DNA from: Pyrus communis
Lineage: Eukaryota; Streptophyta; Magnoliopsida; Rosales; Rosaceae
Direction of reading: 5' to 3'
DNA: 64,000 nt
Assembly: GCF_963583255.1 (NCBI RefSeq)
Contig: NC_084811.1
Location: forward strand, 17,254,088 to 17,318,087
The position numbers were made by a program, and so were the translations under genes. The notes beneath the pieces are model-generated. The model ran no database searches, had not been told where the DNA came from, and saw nothing but the letters and a program-made list of their open reading frames with translations. This document shows positions 44,451 through 55,424 of the stretch, one piece after another. Position 1 is the first letter of the stretch, and the number at the start of each line of letters is the position of its first letter.

Positions 44451-44793
44451 TATTTGATAGGAGCATATTCATGCGACTTAAATGGCTTGTTCTCGTGCAT
44501 TTACGTTATGTTTCTCTAGTTATTTTAGTCCTTTATGCTTCTTTTGTGTGTTTTCAGGTTCTAAGGGCAAGGTATGCAAAAGGATGCCTTTTGGAGCCTT
44601 TTGGAGCAAATTAGAGATTGGAATGGATATCATATGCTTGGAGCCAAGAGGATGGACGAAATTAAAGACTTGAAGTAGGAAAGTTAAATCCTAAAAGACC
44701 TCATGTTTAAGCATCATTGAAGACTCCTACGCATTTTAGAACACAAAAACAACATTCCTTGCAACCTTAGGACATTGTCGTGTGTTTCCTTGT

Positions 44794-47400
44794 TGATAGG
44801 AGCATATTCATGCGACTTAAATGGCTTGTTCTCGTGCATTTACGTTATGTTTCTTTAGTTATTTTAATACTTTAAGCTATTTTCGTGTGTTTGTAGGCCA
44901 AAAGGGCTAAAGGAGCAAAAAGATGCATTTTGGAGACGTTTGGAGCACTTTTGGGCTAAGGATGGATAGCTTATGCTTGGAGCCAAAGTGTTGGACGAAA
45001 TTAAAAACCTAATTGAAGACCAAAGTGTTGGAACCTTGTTCCTTTTAGTTTTAGGATATTTAAACCTTTCCTATATCCTTAGTCGTGCATAACATTCCAA
45101 CATTCCACTCCTTCATTCACCACTTATCATATCATACACTTATCTTATCATCACCACATATCATATATTTATTACTTATCATATCATTCATTCATCTACA
45201 TATCAATAACCACTTATCTTATCACTCAACATATCATACACTTATCACTTATCACTTCCATTCACTTATCACTTATCACTCACCACATATCATTCATTTA
45301 TCACCACATATCATTCATTTATCACTTAACATATCATACACTTATCATAATCATTCACTTATTCTTTCATCATTCAACCACCAATTCAACACATGCATTT
45401 CAAACCTTTCAACACCCTTTAATCATCTCCCTTTAAGTTATGATTTTATTTCCTAACCCTACATGCATTATTTATTAGCATCTTCACATGCATTCACACA
45501 CACTTCACACAAACAAACAACTCAAAACCGTGAGCTCCCATTCCCTTATGCCATTTTCAGATTTCCACCCACTAACCTAGTTATCAACACATGCATTCCC
45601 TTCACATTCACCCACATGCACTCCCACTCTTTAATCATATGCACTCCCATCATAATTCCACCACCAATTCAGCCACAAAACATTATCATTGCACCACATT
45701 CAACCACTCCACATCCCTCACCAAGAAATCATTCAACACACATGCATCCTGAAATTCTTTGCCATGCAATCACATGCATTTCCCTTGACATTTTCAGCCA
45801 TCACACTTCATCATTACACCACCATTCACTCTTCCATATTCCAGAAATTCGTCAAAACCTCTCCACACCCTTGCAGCAGCCACCAAAACACTTTTCTCCT
45901 CCATTGCAGCCACTCCAACCACTCCCCAAACCATTCACACCATCAAACTATCCTTAGACCTTGTGCTACAACGAAGAGGAAGATAAGAGGGCCTAAACGT
46001 TCATACAATTCAAGTTTGAGTTGTTGGAATGTTTAGGTGTTTCTTTGATTTCAATGTTTAATTTCAATACTCTTTGTTTTGTACGAATGAGGAATGGAAG
46101 AGAAGAGGGCCTAAACGTTCATACAATTCAAGTTTGAGTTGTTGGAATGTTTAGGTGTTTCTTTGATTCCAATGTTTAAATTCAACTAAACCCCCCTTGG
46201 CTAGGGGGGGATTCGAAATATATGTTTATGCTTGCATTTTGATTTGATTACTTCTAATTGCGTTTCATAAGTTGTGGATTCAATTTGTTTAACTGTTTGA
46301 TTGATAACTTATTTATGTATGTTTATTGAGAGTGCACGCTTAATTTTCATGCATGAATATGACGCTAGAATATAAGTGAGTTTCACCTAATAGTTACGAA
46401 CTTATATTCATAAGTAGTGGAGGTTGCTTATAAACAATCGCGTTAAACAAATTCTTGGCATAAGTTTCATGCAATCATAGTAACGAATGCCCCGTCAACA
46501 CTTATAATTTTCATAGAGCGTAATGATTCTTGCTTGTATCTCTATTATGCAATCATGTAGGGGACTTGTGGGGAATGTTTTGGGTTGTCGTATGCAATCA
46601 TCCAATTCAATAACGTTAGGAAGATTTGAAGGTTAATTAGTGCATCATGGTTAACTTGGGGTGTTGAGAATTAATGATTTATTGAAATGCAATTGGAAAT
46701 CATTTTATTATGCAAGTATAACATGTATGGAGATGAACCCCTTAGCTAGCCTTCATTCCATTCATTCTATCACATTCACATTTACATTTTGCTTTAATTT
46801 ACAATCTGTACATTTTAGTTTAATTTCGTATAAACCTAAATCCCCCTTTACTTTAATGTCAAATTAGTTAGAAATACATTTAGTTTGTGTTTATAAGTGT
46901 TTTGTTTCATTTTGTTTCCCAAATTCGTCCAAAGTACTCAAGGTGCTCAAAACTGCCCAGAAAGTGTTTTTAAGGCAGTTTCGAGTGCTTTGGGTACTGT
47001 TTGAGTCTTTTGGTTTGTTTTAGTGTTTTAAAGTTTAGTTTTACATTCTTTGAGTCTAGTTTAGTGTTTTATATTACGTTTTTACGTTTGTGATTCAATT
47101 TGTTACATAAATTCGTCCAAAGTACTCAAAGTGCTCAAAACTGCCCAGAAAGTGATTTTAAGGCAGTTTTGAGTGTTTTGGGTAATGTTTGAGTCTTTTG
47201 GTTTGTTTTAGTGTTTTAAAGTTTAGTTTTGCATTCCTTGAGTCTAGTATAGTGTTTCATATTGTTATTTTACGTTTTTGAGTCAAATCCAAGTGGTTAA
47301 CAATCCCGCCTAATCCCCGGTCCAGAACGATCCCTACTTATACTTATACTACAATTGACAAAAAGAGGGTTTAATTTGTGTGCGTATAAATCACGCATCA
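44794..47400 (+). repeat. 5' LTR of nested element B
   Basis: Starts TGATAGGAGC and ends CACGCATCA. Compared with LTR1 it has a different 5' part (CTAAAGGAGCAAAAAGATGC), a different segment where LTR1 has its TATAAATA box, and a duplicated AGTACTCAA(A/G)GTGCTCAAAAC block (about 46933 and 47114). The two LTR types are near-identical between about 45360 and 45830. Confidence 0.93.
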
Positions 47401-47405
47401 AATTT

Positions 47406-47424
47406 TGGCGCCGTTGCCGGGGAT
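47406..47424 (+). other. tRNA-Asp primer-binding site, element B
   Basis: Same 19 bases as at 39072-39090, 5 bp after the LTR end. Confidence 0.85.
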
Positions 47425-47584
47425 TAGCAACTTTGCTAATCCCTTAGTTCTTTTCTTTTTTTTTTTTTTTTTTGGTTTAGTTGTTTTCGTTTTAGTTTCT
47501 AACTTAGTGTTGTTTTCTTTGTTTGTTGTTACTTTTGATTTTTGATTTAGTTCTCTTTCTTTTTAGGTACTAGAGAAGTAAGAT

Positions 47585-48919
47585 ATGGATTTTGCTAGCA
47601 TTCAAGCTCAATTGGCAAATCTTACTTCTAAATTGTCGCCGTATGCCGAAAGGACCACAATGCAGAGTGTCCCTACATTTGGTGCTTCATATAGGCAAGG
47701 ATTTCAAGCCAATCAATGTCCACAAAGAGATTGGAGGGATCATTCAAACTCTATATGGTGGGAAGATCAACAAGTTCAACGTGAAGCATATTGGCAACCA
47801 TATGAGGAGTTCTATTCAAGACCTATGCAGCCACCACAACTTCATATGCAATATGCTCAATTAAATTCAAGTTCGCCAGTAGATTATATTCAAATTCTTA
47901 ATGAAATAAATTCTTTGGCGCAGGGGTCACAAAATCAAGCCAAGGAGGCTCAACAAGAAGCATATTGGCAACCATATGAGGAGTTCAATACAACACCTAT
48001 GCTGCCACCACAACCTCCCCCACAACAATTCCAATCAAGTTCAAGTATGTCCATGGATAATGATAAAAATTTTCAATTACTAACCTCTTTGACGCAGGAC
48101 GAACAAAATCAAGACAAGAAGTTGGGTAAATTGGACGAGCAATTTGGGCAGATTATGGAGTTCATGAAACAAATTCAAGAGCAAAGTGAACTTTCCAACT
48201 CAACTATTGAAAACTCGAAGGAAGATTTTGAAATCCATAATGCTATCACTTTGGGAAGTGCTATGGAGGTTGGAGCTGACCTAAAAATGTCCAAACATAG
48301 CCTAGAAGTGGATGAAGAGCTGCTAATTGAGGAGGAGGAAGAAGACATGCACACGGCAAGGGTAGAACAACCCTTGCCGCAGCCCCCTAAGCCCTCTAAA
48401 CCACCCACCACCAGTAAGGACGTCCCAATTTCATGTTATTTTGATGTTATTCCACCCAATGTCCCTTTTCCTAGCAGGTTTTTGATTCCCAACCAAGAAG
48501 AGAGTAAAAAGGACATCGTGGAAGCCTTCCCAAAGGTGCAAAATGCTATTCAAATTCTTGGTGCAACACAGCAAGTTTTAGATGGTGTTGAATTCTTCAA
48601 AGGACTTTGTACACCAAGAAGAATGATTCAAGAGAAGGTAGTGGCTGGAGAAGATGTAGAAGGCATCAAAGAGGACAAATTTGAAACCACAATTCCCAAG
48701 GAAGTTGGATTTTATGACACGGGACAAGTCATAACTTTCGAAGGGGTGTTTATTCTGGAGTTCATTTTGGAGCACACAGGTAAGCCGCCTCCCCAAATTT
48801 CAATTTTCTTTTATACTAACATGTGGTTAATGATTCAGGCACCCAAAATGGAATTTAAACTATTACCGGATCATTTCAAGTATCACCGCCCATTCAAAGA
48901 TAAATTCCATGCCGTTTGA
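47585..48919 (+). CDS. Gag-derived 444-aa protein (element B)
   Basis: Intact and the same length as the copies at 39245 and 57990. Differences from them: Q140L, K261E, D363E, I365K, R404Q, N421K, L422M and V443A, against one silent change (codon for a Gln near 48571). The duplicated EAYWQPYEEF, acidic run and pre-protease linker are unchanged. As it lies in the youngest insertion, this version most likely came directly from the master copy. Its role is inferred only from its Gag position. Confidence 0.72.
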   Translation: MDFASIQAQLANLTSKLSPYAERTTMQSVPTFGASYRQGFQANQCPQRDWRDHSNSIWWEDQQVQREAYWQPYEEFYSRPMQPPQLHMQYAQLNSSSPVDYIQILNEINSLAQGSQNQAKEAQQEAYWQPYEEFNTTPMLPPQPPPQQFQSSSSMSMDNDKNFQLLTSLTQDEQNQDKKLGKLDEQFGQIMEFMKQIQEQSELSNSTIENSKEDFEIHNAITLGSAMEVGADLKMSKHSLEVDEELLIEEEEEDMHTARVEQPLPQPPKPSKPPTTSKDVPISCYFDVIPPNVPFPSRFLIPNQEESKKDIVEAFPKVQNAIQILGATQQVLDGVEFFKGLCTPRRMIQEKVVAGEDVEGIKEDKFETTIPKEVGFYDTGQVITFEGVFILEFILEHTGKPPPQISIFFYTNMWLMIQAPKMEFKLLPDHFKYHRPFKDKFHAV

Positions 48920-48933
48920 TTTTATTTATGTTA

Positions 48934-48935
<2 letters not shown>

Positions 48936-48971
<36 letters not shown>
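48936..48971 (+). repeat. poly(A) run in element B
   Basis: 36 adenines between the gag-like stop and the convergent antisense ORF, preceded by TTAATA rather than TGT as in the other copies. Confidence 0.95.
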
Positions 48972-48972
<1 letters not shown>

Positions 48973-49013
48973 ATTTTGAAAGAAAGATACTAAACATGGA
49001 GAAAGGTGGAGCT

Positions 49014-49685
49014 TCACAAAGGTTGTTTACGTGAAGCCCCACTACGAGGCGCATAAGCGGAAGGCGCAGAAGTGGGAGGCATAGAAGCGGGAGGCATCGG
49101 AGCGGAAGCCATCGGAGCGGGAGGCATCGGAGCTAGAGCATTCCAGGCCTCAATACTTGGCCAAGCGCTGGATGACCCAGGAAAAAGGTGCCTCTGGAGA
49201 TAAGACGCAAGCTTTTGACGGTCACTGTGAATTCGACCCTCAGATTCTTGCAGCTCATCAAGCTTCCTCTTCATGCCCGTCGAATAGTTGTTGGCAAGCA
49301 CGTGCAAACTTCTATTCTCGTACTTAAGCTGCTGGATCTCTTGCTTAAGACTTTCCACCTCTGCCATCAATGATTCCACCTGACGGGACCGAGCAAGCAG
49401 GCGTTGGCCCATGTTGGACACAGAACTCGCACACTGAACACTAAGTGCGAGGGACTCTTGAACGGCCAACTCATCGGACCGTCCTGACAGCAACCTACTA
49501 TCTTTTGGAGTGAGGAGGTTCTTAGCTACTATTGTAGCTGTTGTGGCGTCCTGCATCACGGAGTCTTCACCTGTAAGAAGACCGTTAGAAGATAAAAAAG
49601 AAGGGCGCCATACGTTACCTTGACGCGGCGCGCCCGTATCACTGCTAAGGCTCAATTCCAAGCTAAGGTTCGATGGGTTTGCCAT
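49014..49685 (-). CDS. antisense coiled-coil protein, 223 aa (element B)
   Basis: Intact from the conserved Met (MANPSNLSLELS, 49683-49685) to the KQPL end. It differs from copy A1 at about ten residues, among them L97Q (NMGQRLL), R112S, the YSTGM segment and three in the proline/alanine tail. The heptad pattern of the central helix is preserved. Two CACGTG boxes lie upstream on the same strand (49927-49932, 50048-50053). Function is unknown. Confidence 0.7.
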   Translation of the reverse strand: MANPSNLSLELSLSSDTGAPRQGNVWRPSFLSSNGLLTGEDSVMQDATTATIVAKNLLTPKDSRLLSGRSDELAVQESLALSVQCASSVSNMGQRLLARSRQVESLMAEVESLKQEIQQLKYENRSLHVLANNYSTGMKRKLDELQESEGRIHSDRQKLASYLQRHLFPGSSSAWPSIEAWNALAPMPPAPMASAPMPPASMPPTSAPSAYAPRSGASRKQPL

Positions 49686-51994
49686 TTTTTCAAAAGTGTT
49701 CAAAGAGAAGGGATGGAGTTAAATTTCAAAGGGCCGGAGTCGATTTTCAAGAATGGGAAATCTTCAGAGTGTGTTTGTTGGCGGTGATTGATAGCTCTAT
49801 AAAAAGCCAAGGCGACGCGTCCACCGATTCAAAAAGCCAGAATTTCCGGCGTAATTTTGGCGATGCTTTCTCGGCTTTTCTGAAGACGTGTTCAACTTTG
49901 TCAAAAGTTTTCTTCTTTTCAGAAAACACGTGGAGGCCATCATCGCAACTACACATCTTTAGCCGACAAACGCAAAGTCCGGCGACGCTTTCTCTGCTTT
50001 TCAGAAAAAGCATGCAGCTTTGTCAAAAGGAGCCGCATCCGCACTACCACGTGTCGTTCAGAAAGCAAAGGGGCGTCTTTCAGAAATCGAAGGGGCGCCT
50101 GCTCAGAAATCGAAGAGGCGTCGTTCTGATATCGAAGAGACATTTGTCGACAAGGGTAAAAGAATAGTACCACCATTTGATATTATCTCTATATATGTCG
50201 ACCTTCGTCTTTTATGGCAAGGCAAACCTGAAGAACCATGCCCAACTCTCTCTCACCTCTGAGGGCGCACTCCCAGCAAAGCCTTTCGAAATACTCAATT
50301 CTTTCTTCTTCCCCAAAGATGATACCAGATGCCTGGAGTACAGATGACCCAGGAGGAAACGGCGGATTGAAGCATGTGCTGATTCATCCACCGCTTCTTC
50401 AAAGCAAAGGTATCTCATATCATCAAGGTCAAAAGCAAAAGTATCTCATATCATGCTCTTTCCCTGTCTTTTTCTTTGTCCTTGTTCTTACTCGCATGGC
50501 AAAGTAAAAGAAGCAATCAGCCGGCACTTGGAGTCAATCTTCCGATCTGGAGCCAACTGCCTGGAATCTATTCCTGATTGCTTACCTAGCGTTGCTCTCG
50601 AGTAGTCATCTTCAACGGTTGATACACTTCCGGAGAAGGGACCACTTCTGCAAAGGGGAGCGAGTAAGGCAAGTGAAAATGATACATTGAAGCATGTGGA
50701 GACAAACATAGGCTGAGTTATCCTCCAACCCTTTTCAATACGAATTGGAAAGATTGAACAAAGAAACAGACCAAAAGGGTAAGCTCAGACCTTCGGGGGA
50801 GACCAAAAGAACCATCCTGCTGCCCAGTTCAAGAAGTAGCACAAAGGAAAATCAACAATGGGCAGAAACCAGTTCAAGAGTAAGCCTGTGGAATCATCAA
50901 GATCAAGCCTCAATGCAATCAACAAAGAGAAGAGGGAATTTACACTCCATAACCAGATTTGCGTCCCTAAACTCTTCTCTTTGTTAATTACATTCTGCCA
51001 TGTTTAGTATGTTTAGTTGTTGTTTGTGTGATTACTTATGTTTTGTGTGAATCTATGCTTAAAACATTGAGGACAATGTTTGATTTAAATGTGGGGGGGT
51101 AACTAATGTTGTTAATGCAAATTCGTGGGATTTTATCACCCATAACTTCAAATGTTGTTCCTTGCTGTTTTAAGGTGTTTTTAAGTTGTTTTAGAGTGTT
51201 TTAGTATGTTTTGTTTTTATAACTCCGAAAAGCACATAAAAATTTGAAAAATTGTTTTGAAAAGCCTAAAAAGAGTGTTTTGAGTCGTTTTTGTGAGTTT
51301 GTGTCTTAGGGTACCTTCCAACACAATGATAAGGATTTGGTTTGTAATTGCATGACTGTTAAAAAGAGTTATAAACATAGAGAAAAGTTTGATTTACTCT
51401 TGGTATATGCTTAGTTATGGTTATAATGTATGACTTCACATGCAATCATAAAAGAAAAATTGGTTTTTGTAACATGCTTGAAGGAAGGAACTCGTACAAA
51501 CGCTACAACCTTGTGAGACTCGAGCTATTACCTTCTTTGGAGAGTTATAATCTGTGATTCTGTGTTTTCTAAAGTTGTTGCATGATCTCATTATTCCTTG
51601 CTTGGCTGCTACTTAGAATGCAATTGTATCATGATAGAACTAAATGCTAGAACTTATATCCGTTTCATTCAAAGCATGACATTGAATTGCATAACATATA
51701 TCAAGATGAAGTTGTGTAGTTGCCACCATAGCCAAATAGCCTTACTTCTCATATTTCGTATATGTTGTAAGTTTTACCCCCGTTGAGCCTTGTTTAGCCT
51801 TTATTCTTTGTTTACCCACATTATCCTCACCTAGCCTAGTGTAGGACAGTCCACACCCTTGTTCTTAATTGATAGTGAGCATGACTAAAATGAATTCCTT
51901 TTGAGTACATTATGCAAGAAAATGAGTGTGGGGGAGTAAAAGTTTGTTCTTACGTTTATATGTATGTTTTGAGATTCAAAAGAAAAAGAAGAAG

Positions 51995-52035
<41 letters not shown>

Positions 52036-52796
52036 GAAAATAAGTAAGAATGAACTCACGAGCGTTGATGGTTGAAGAAAGGGTCCAAAAAAGTTGAATT
52101 TGGCCCTAAGTTTTGTGTGACTTTCCCTTGGGTGTTCAAAGTTGACTTCTGCGTTCTTAAGGGAATTCTAAGTGCCTAAATCAATACTTTGCTCACTATT
52201 GCTTTAAGAATGTTTGTTTATCCTTCACCTTTCATTGTTAGCCAACACCTTTAGCCCCGTTACACCCCTTTGACTTCTATCTTGATCGTTATGTGTTCAA
52301 TAATGTGGAGTTTGAAATTGATATGAGCTTATGGAATCACTGGTTCTCATTCTAAGTAGTAGCATTCCATTCATGAGATCATATTCATGTCATTATCGTA
52401 AATCCAGAAAATGCTTTCCTTGTTATAACATATGTGAGTGTTCGTCTACATGTTTACATCAATCTTCTCACATATAACTAGTGTAGGGTGTGTAGTCAGA
52501 AAATCTGTGTGAAAAACGAGTGCATATCTTGTAAGGATTTGAGCAATTTCTCTAAAGGCATGTTACTGCATTCGAAATGTGTTTTAAATGTTTAATTGTG
52601 AACTAGTATGTGGTGACTATGATTAAGAATGTACTTAAGTGTAATGATGGCTAAAATCTGTGTGAATAATGATTTTTAACTTGTCATGTGTTTTGGAAAT
52701 CCCTGAGACGTTTGTTGGAAGGTTTAGGTTGTGTTTTACTTGTTCGTTTTGTTTTGTTTCTAGTTTCTTTTGTTTTGTTTTGCTCGAGGACTAGCA
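49686..52796. other. antisense leader and non-coding 3' region of element B
   Basis: Homologous to 41329-44433. G-run of seven (51093-51099), second purine tract (51923-51936), and a long A-run (about 51986-52033). About 110 bp after the A-run (52034-52145) differ from the array copies. Confidence 0.6.
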
Positions 52797-52813
52797 AAAG
52801 ATAAGTGTGGGGG
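52797..52813 (+). other. polypurine tract of element B
   Basis: AAAGATAAGTGTGGGGG directly before the 3' LTR at 52818. Confidence 0.75.
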
Positions 52814-52817
52814 TATT

Positions 52818-55424
52818 TGATAGGAGCATATTCATGCGACTTAAATGGCTTGTTCTCGTGCATTTACGTTATGTTTCTTTAGTTATTTTAATACTTTAAG
52901 CTATTTTCGTGTGTTTGTAGGCCAAAAGGGCTAAAGGAGCAAAAAGATGCATTTTGGAGACGTTTGGAGCACTTTTGGGCTAAGGATGGATAGCTTATGC
53001 TTGGAGCCAAAGTGTTGGACGAAATTAAAAACCTAATTGAAGACCAAAGTGTTGGAACCTTGTTCCTTTTAGTTTTAGGATATTTAAACCTTTCCTATAT
53101 CCTTAGTCGTGCATAACATTCCAACATTCCACTCCTTCATTCACCACTTATCATATCATACACTTATCTTATCATCACCACATATCATATATTTATTACT
53201 TATCATATCATTCATTCATCTACATATCAATAACCACTTATCTTATCACTCAACATATCATACACTTATCACTTATCACTTCCATTCACTTATCACTTAT
53301 CACTCACCACATATCATTCATTTATCACCACATATCATTCATTTATCACTTAACATATCATACACTTATCATAATCATTCACTTATTCTTTCATCATTCA
53401 ACCACCAATTCAACACATGCATTTCAAACCTTTCAACACCCTTTAATCATCTCCCTTTAAGTTATGATTTTATTTCCTAACCCTACATGCATTATTTATT
53501 AGCATCTTCACATGCATTCACACACACTTCACACAAACAAACAACTCAAAACCGTGAGCTCCCATTCCCTTATGCCATTTTCAGATTTCCACCCACTAAC
53601 CTAGTTATCAACACATGCATTCCCTTCACATTCACCCACATGCACTCCCACTCTTTAATCATATGCACTCCCATCATAATTCCACCACCAATTCAGCCAC
53701 AAAACATTATCATTGCACCACATTCAACCACTCCACATCCCTCACCAAGAAATCATTCAACACACATGCATCCTGAAATTCTTTGCCATGCAATCACATG
53801 CATTTCCCTTGACATTTTCAGCCATCACACTTCATCATTACACCACCATTCACTCTTCCATATTCCAGAAATTCGTCAAAACCTCTCCACACCCTTGCAG
53901 CAGCCACCAAAACACTTTTCTCCTCCATTGCAGCCACTCCAACCACTCCCCAAACCATTCACACCATCAAACTATCCTTAGACCTTGTGCTACAACGAAG
54001 AGGAAGATAAGAGGGCCTAAACGTTCATACAATTCAAGTTTGAGTTGTTGGAATGTTTAGGTGTTTCTTTGATTTCAATGTTTAATTTCAATACTCTTTG
54101 TTTTGTACGAATGAGGAATGGAAGAGAAGAGGGCCTAAACGTTCATACAATTCAAGTTTGAGTTGTTGGAATGTTTAGGTGTTTCTTTGATTCCAATGTT
54201 TAAATTCAACTAAACCCCCCTTGGCTAGGGGGGGATTCGAAATATATGTTTATGCTTGCATTTTGATTTGATTACTTCTAATTGCGTTTCATAAGTTGTG
54301 GATTCAATTTGTTTAACTGTTTGATTGATAACTTATTTATGTATGTTTATTGAGAGTGCACGCTTAATTTTCATGCATGAATATGACGCTAGAATATAAG
54401 TGAGTTTCACCTAATAGTTACGAACTTATATTCATAAGTAGTGGAGGTTGCTTATAAACAATCGCGTTAAACAAATTCTTGGCATAAGTTTCATGCAATC
54501 ATAGTAACGAATGCCCCGTCAACACTTATAATTTTCATAGAGCGTAATGATTCTTGCTTGTATCTCTATTATGCAATCATGTAGGGGACTTGTGGGGAAT
54601 GTTTTGGGTTGTCGTATGCAATCATCCAATTCAATAACGTTAGGAAGATTTGAAGGTTAATTAGTGCATCATGGTTAACTTGGGGTGTTGAGAATTAATG
54701 ATTTATTGAAATGCAATTGGAAATCATTTTATTATGCAAGTATAACATGTATGGAGATGAACCCCTTAGCTAGCCTTCATTCCATTCATTCTATCACATT
54801 CACATTTACATTTTGCTTTAATTTACAATCTGTACATTTTAGTTTAATTTCGTATAAACCTAAATCCCCCTTTACTTTAATGTCAAATTAGTTAGAAATA
54901 CATTTAGTTTGTGTTTATAAGTGTTTTGTTTCATTTTGTTTCCCAAATTCGTCCAAAGTACTCAAGGTGCTCAAAACTGCCCAGAAAGTGTTTTTAAGGC
55001 AGTTTCGAGTGCTTTGGGTACTGTTTGAGTCTTTTGGTTTGTTTTAGTGTTTTAAAGTTTAGTTTTACATTCTTTGAGTCTAGTTTAGTGTTTTATATTA
55101 CGTTTTTACGTTTGTGATTCAATTTGTTACATAAATTCGTCCAAAGTACTCAAAGTGCTCAAAACTGCCCAGAAAGTGATTTTAAGGCAGTTTTGAGTGT
55201 TTTGGGTAATGTTTGAGTCTTTTGGTTTGTTTTAGTGTTTTAAAGTTTAGTTTTGCATTCCTTGAGTCTAGTATAGTGTTTCATATTGTTATTTTACGTT
55301 TTTGAGTCAAATCCAAGTGGTTAACAATCCCTCCTAATCGCCGGTCCAGAACGATCCCTACTTATACTTATACTACAATTGACAAAAAGAGGGTTTAATT
55401 TGTGTGCGTATAAATCACGCATCA
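52818..55424 (+). repeat. 3' LTR of nested element B
   Basis: 2607 bp, nearly identical to 44794-47400. It ends CACGCATCA and is followed by the target copy CTTGT and the rest of LTR2. Confidence 0.93.
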
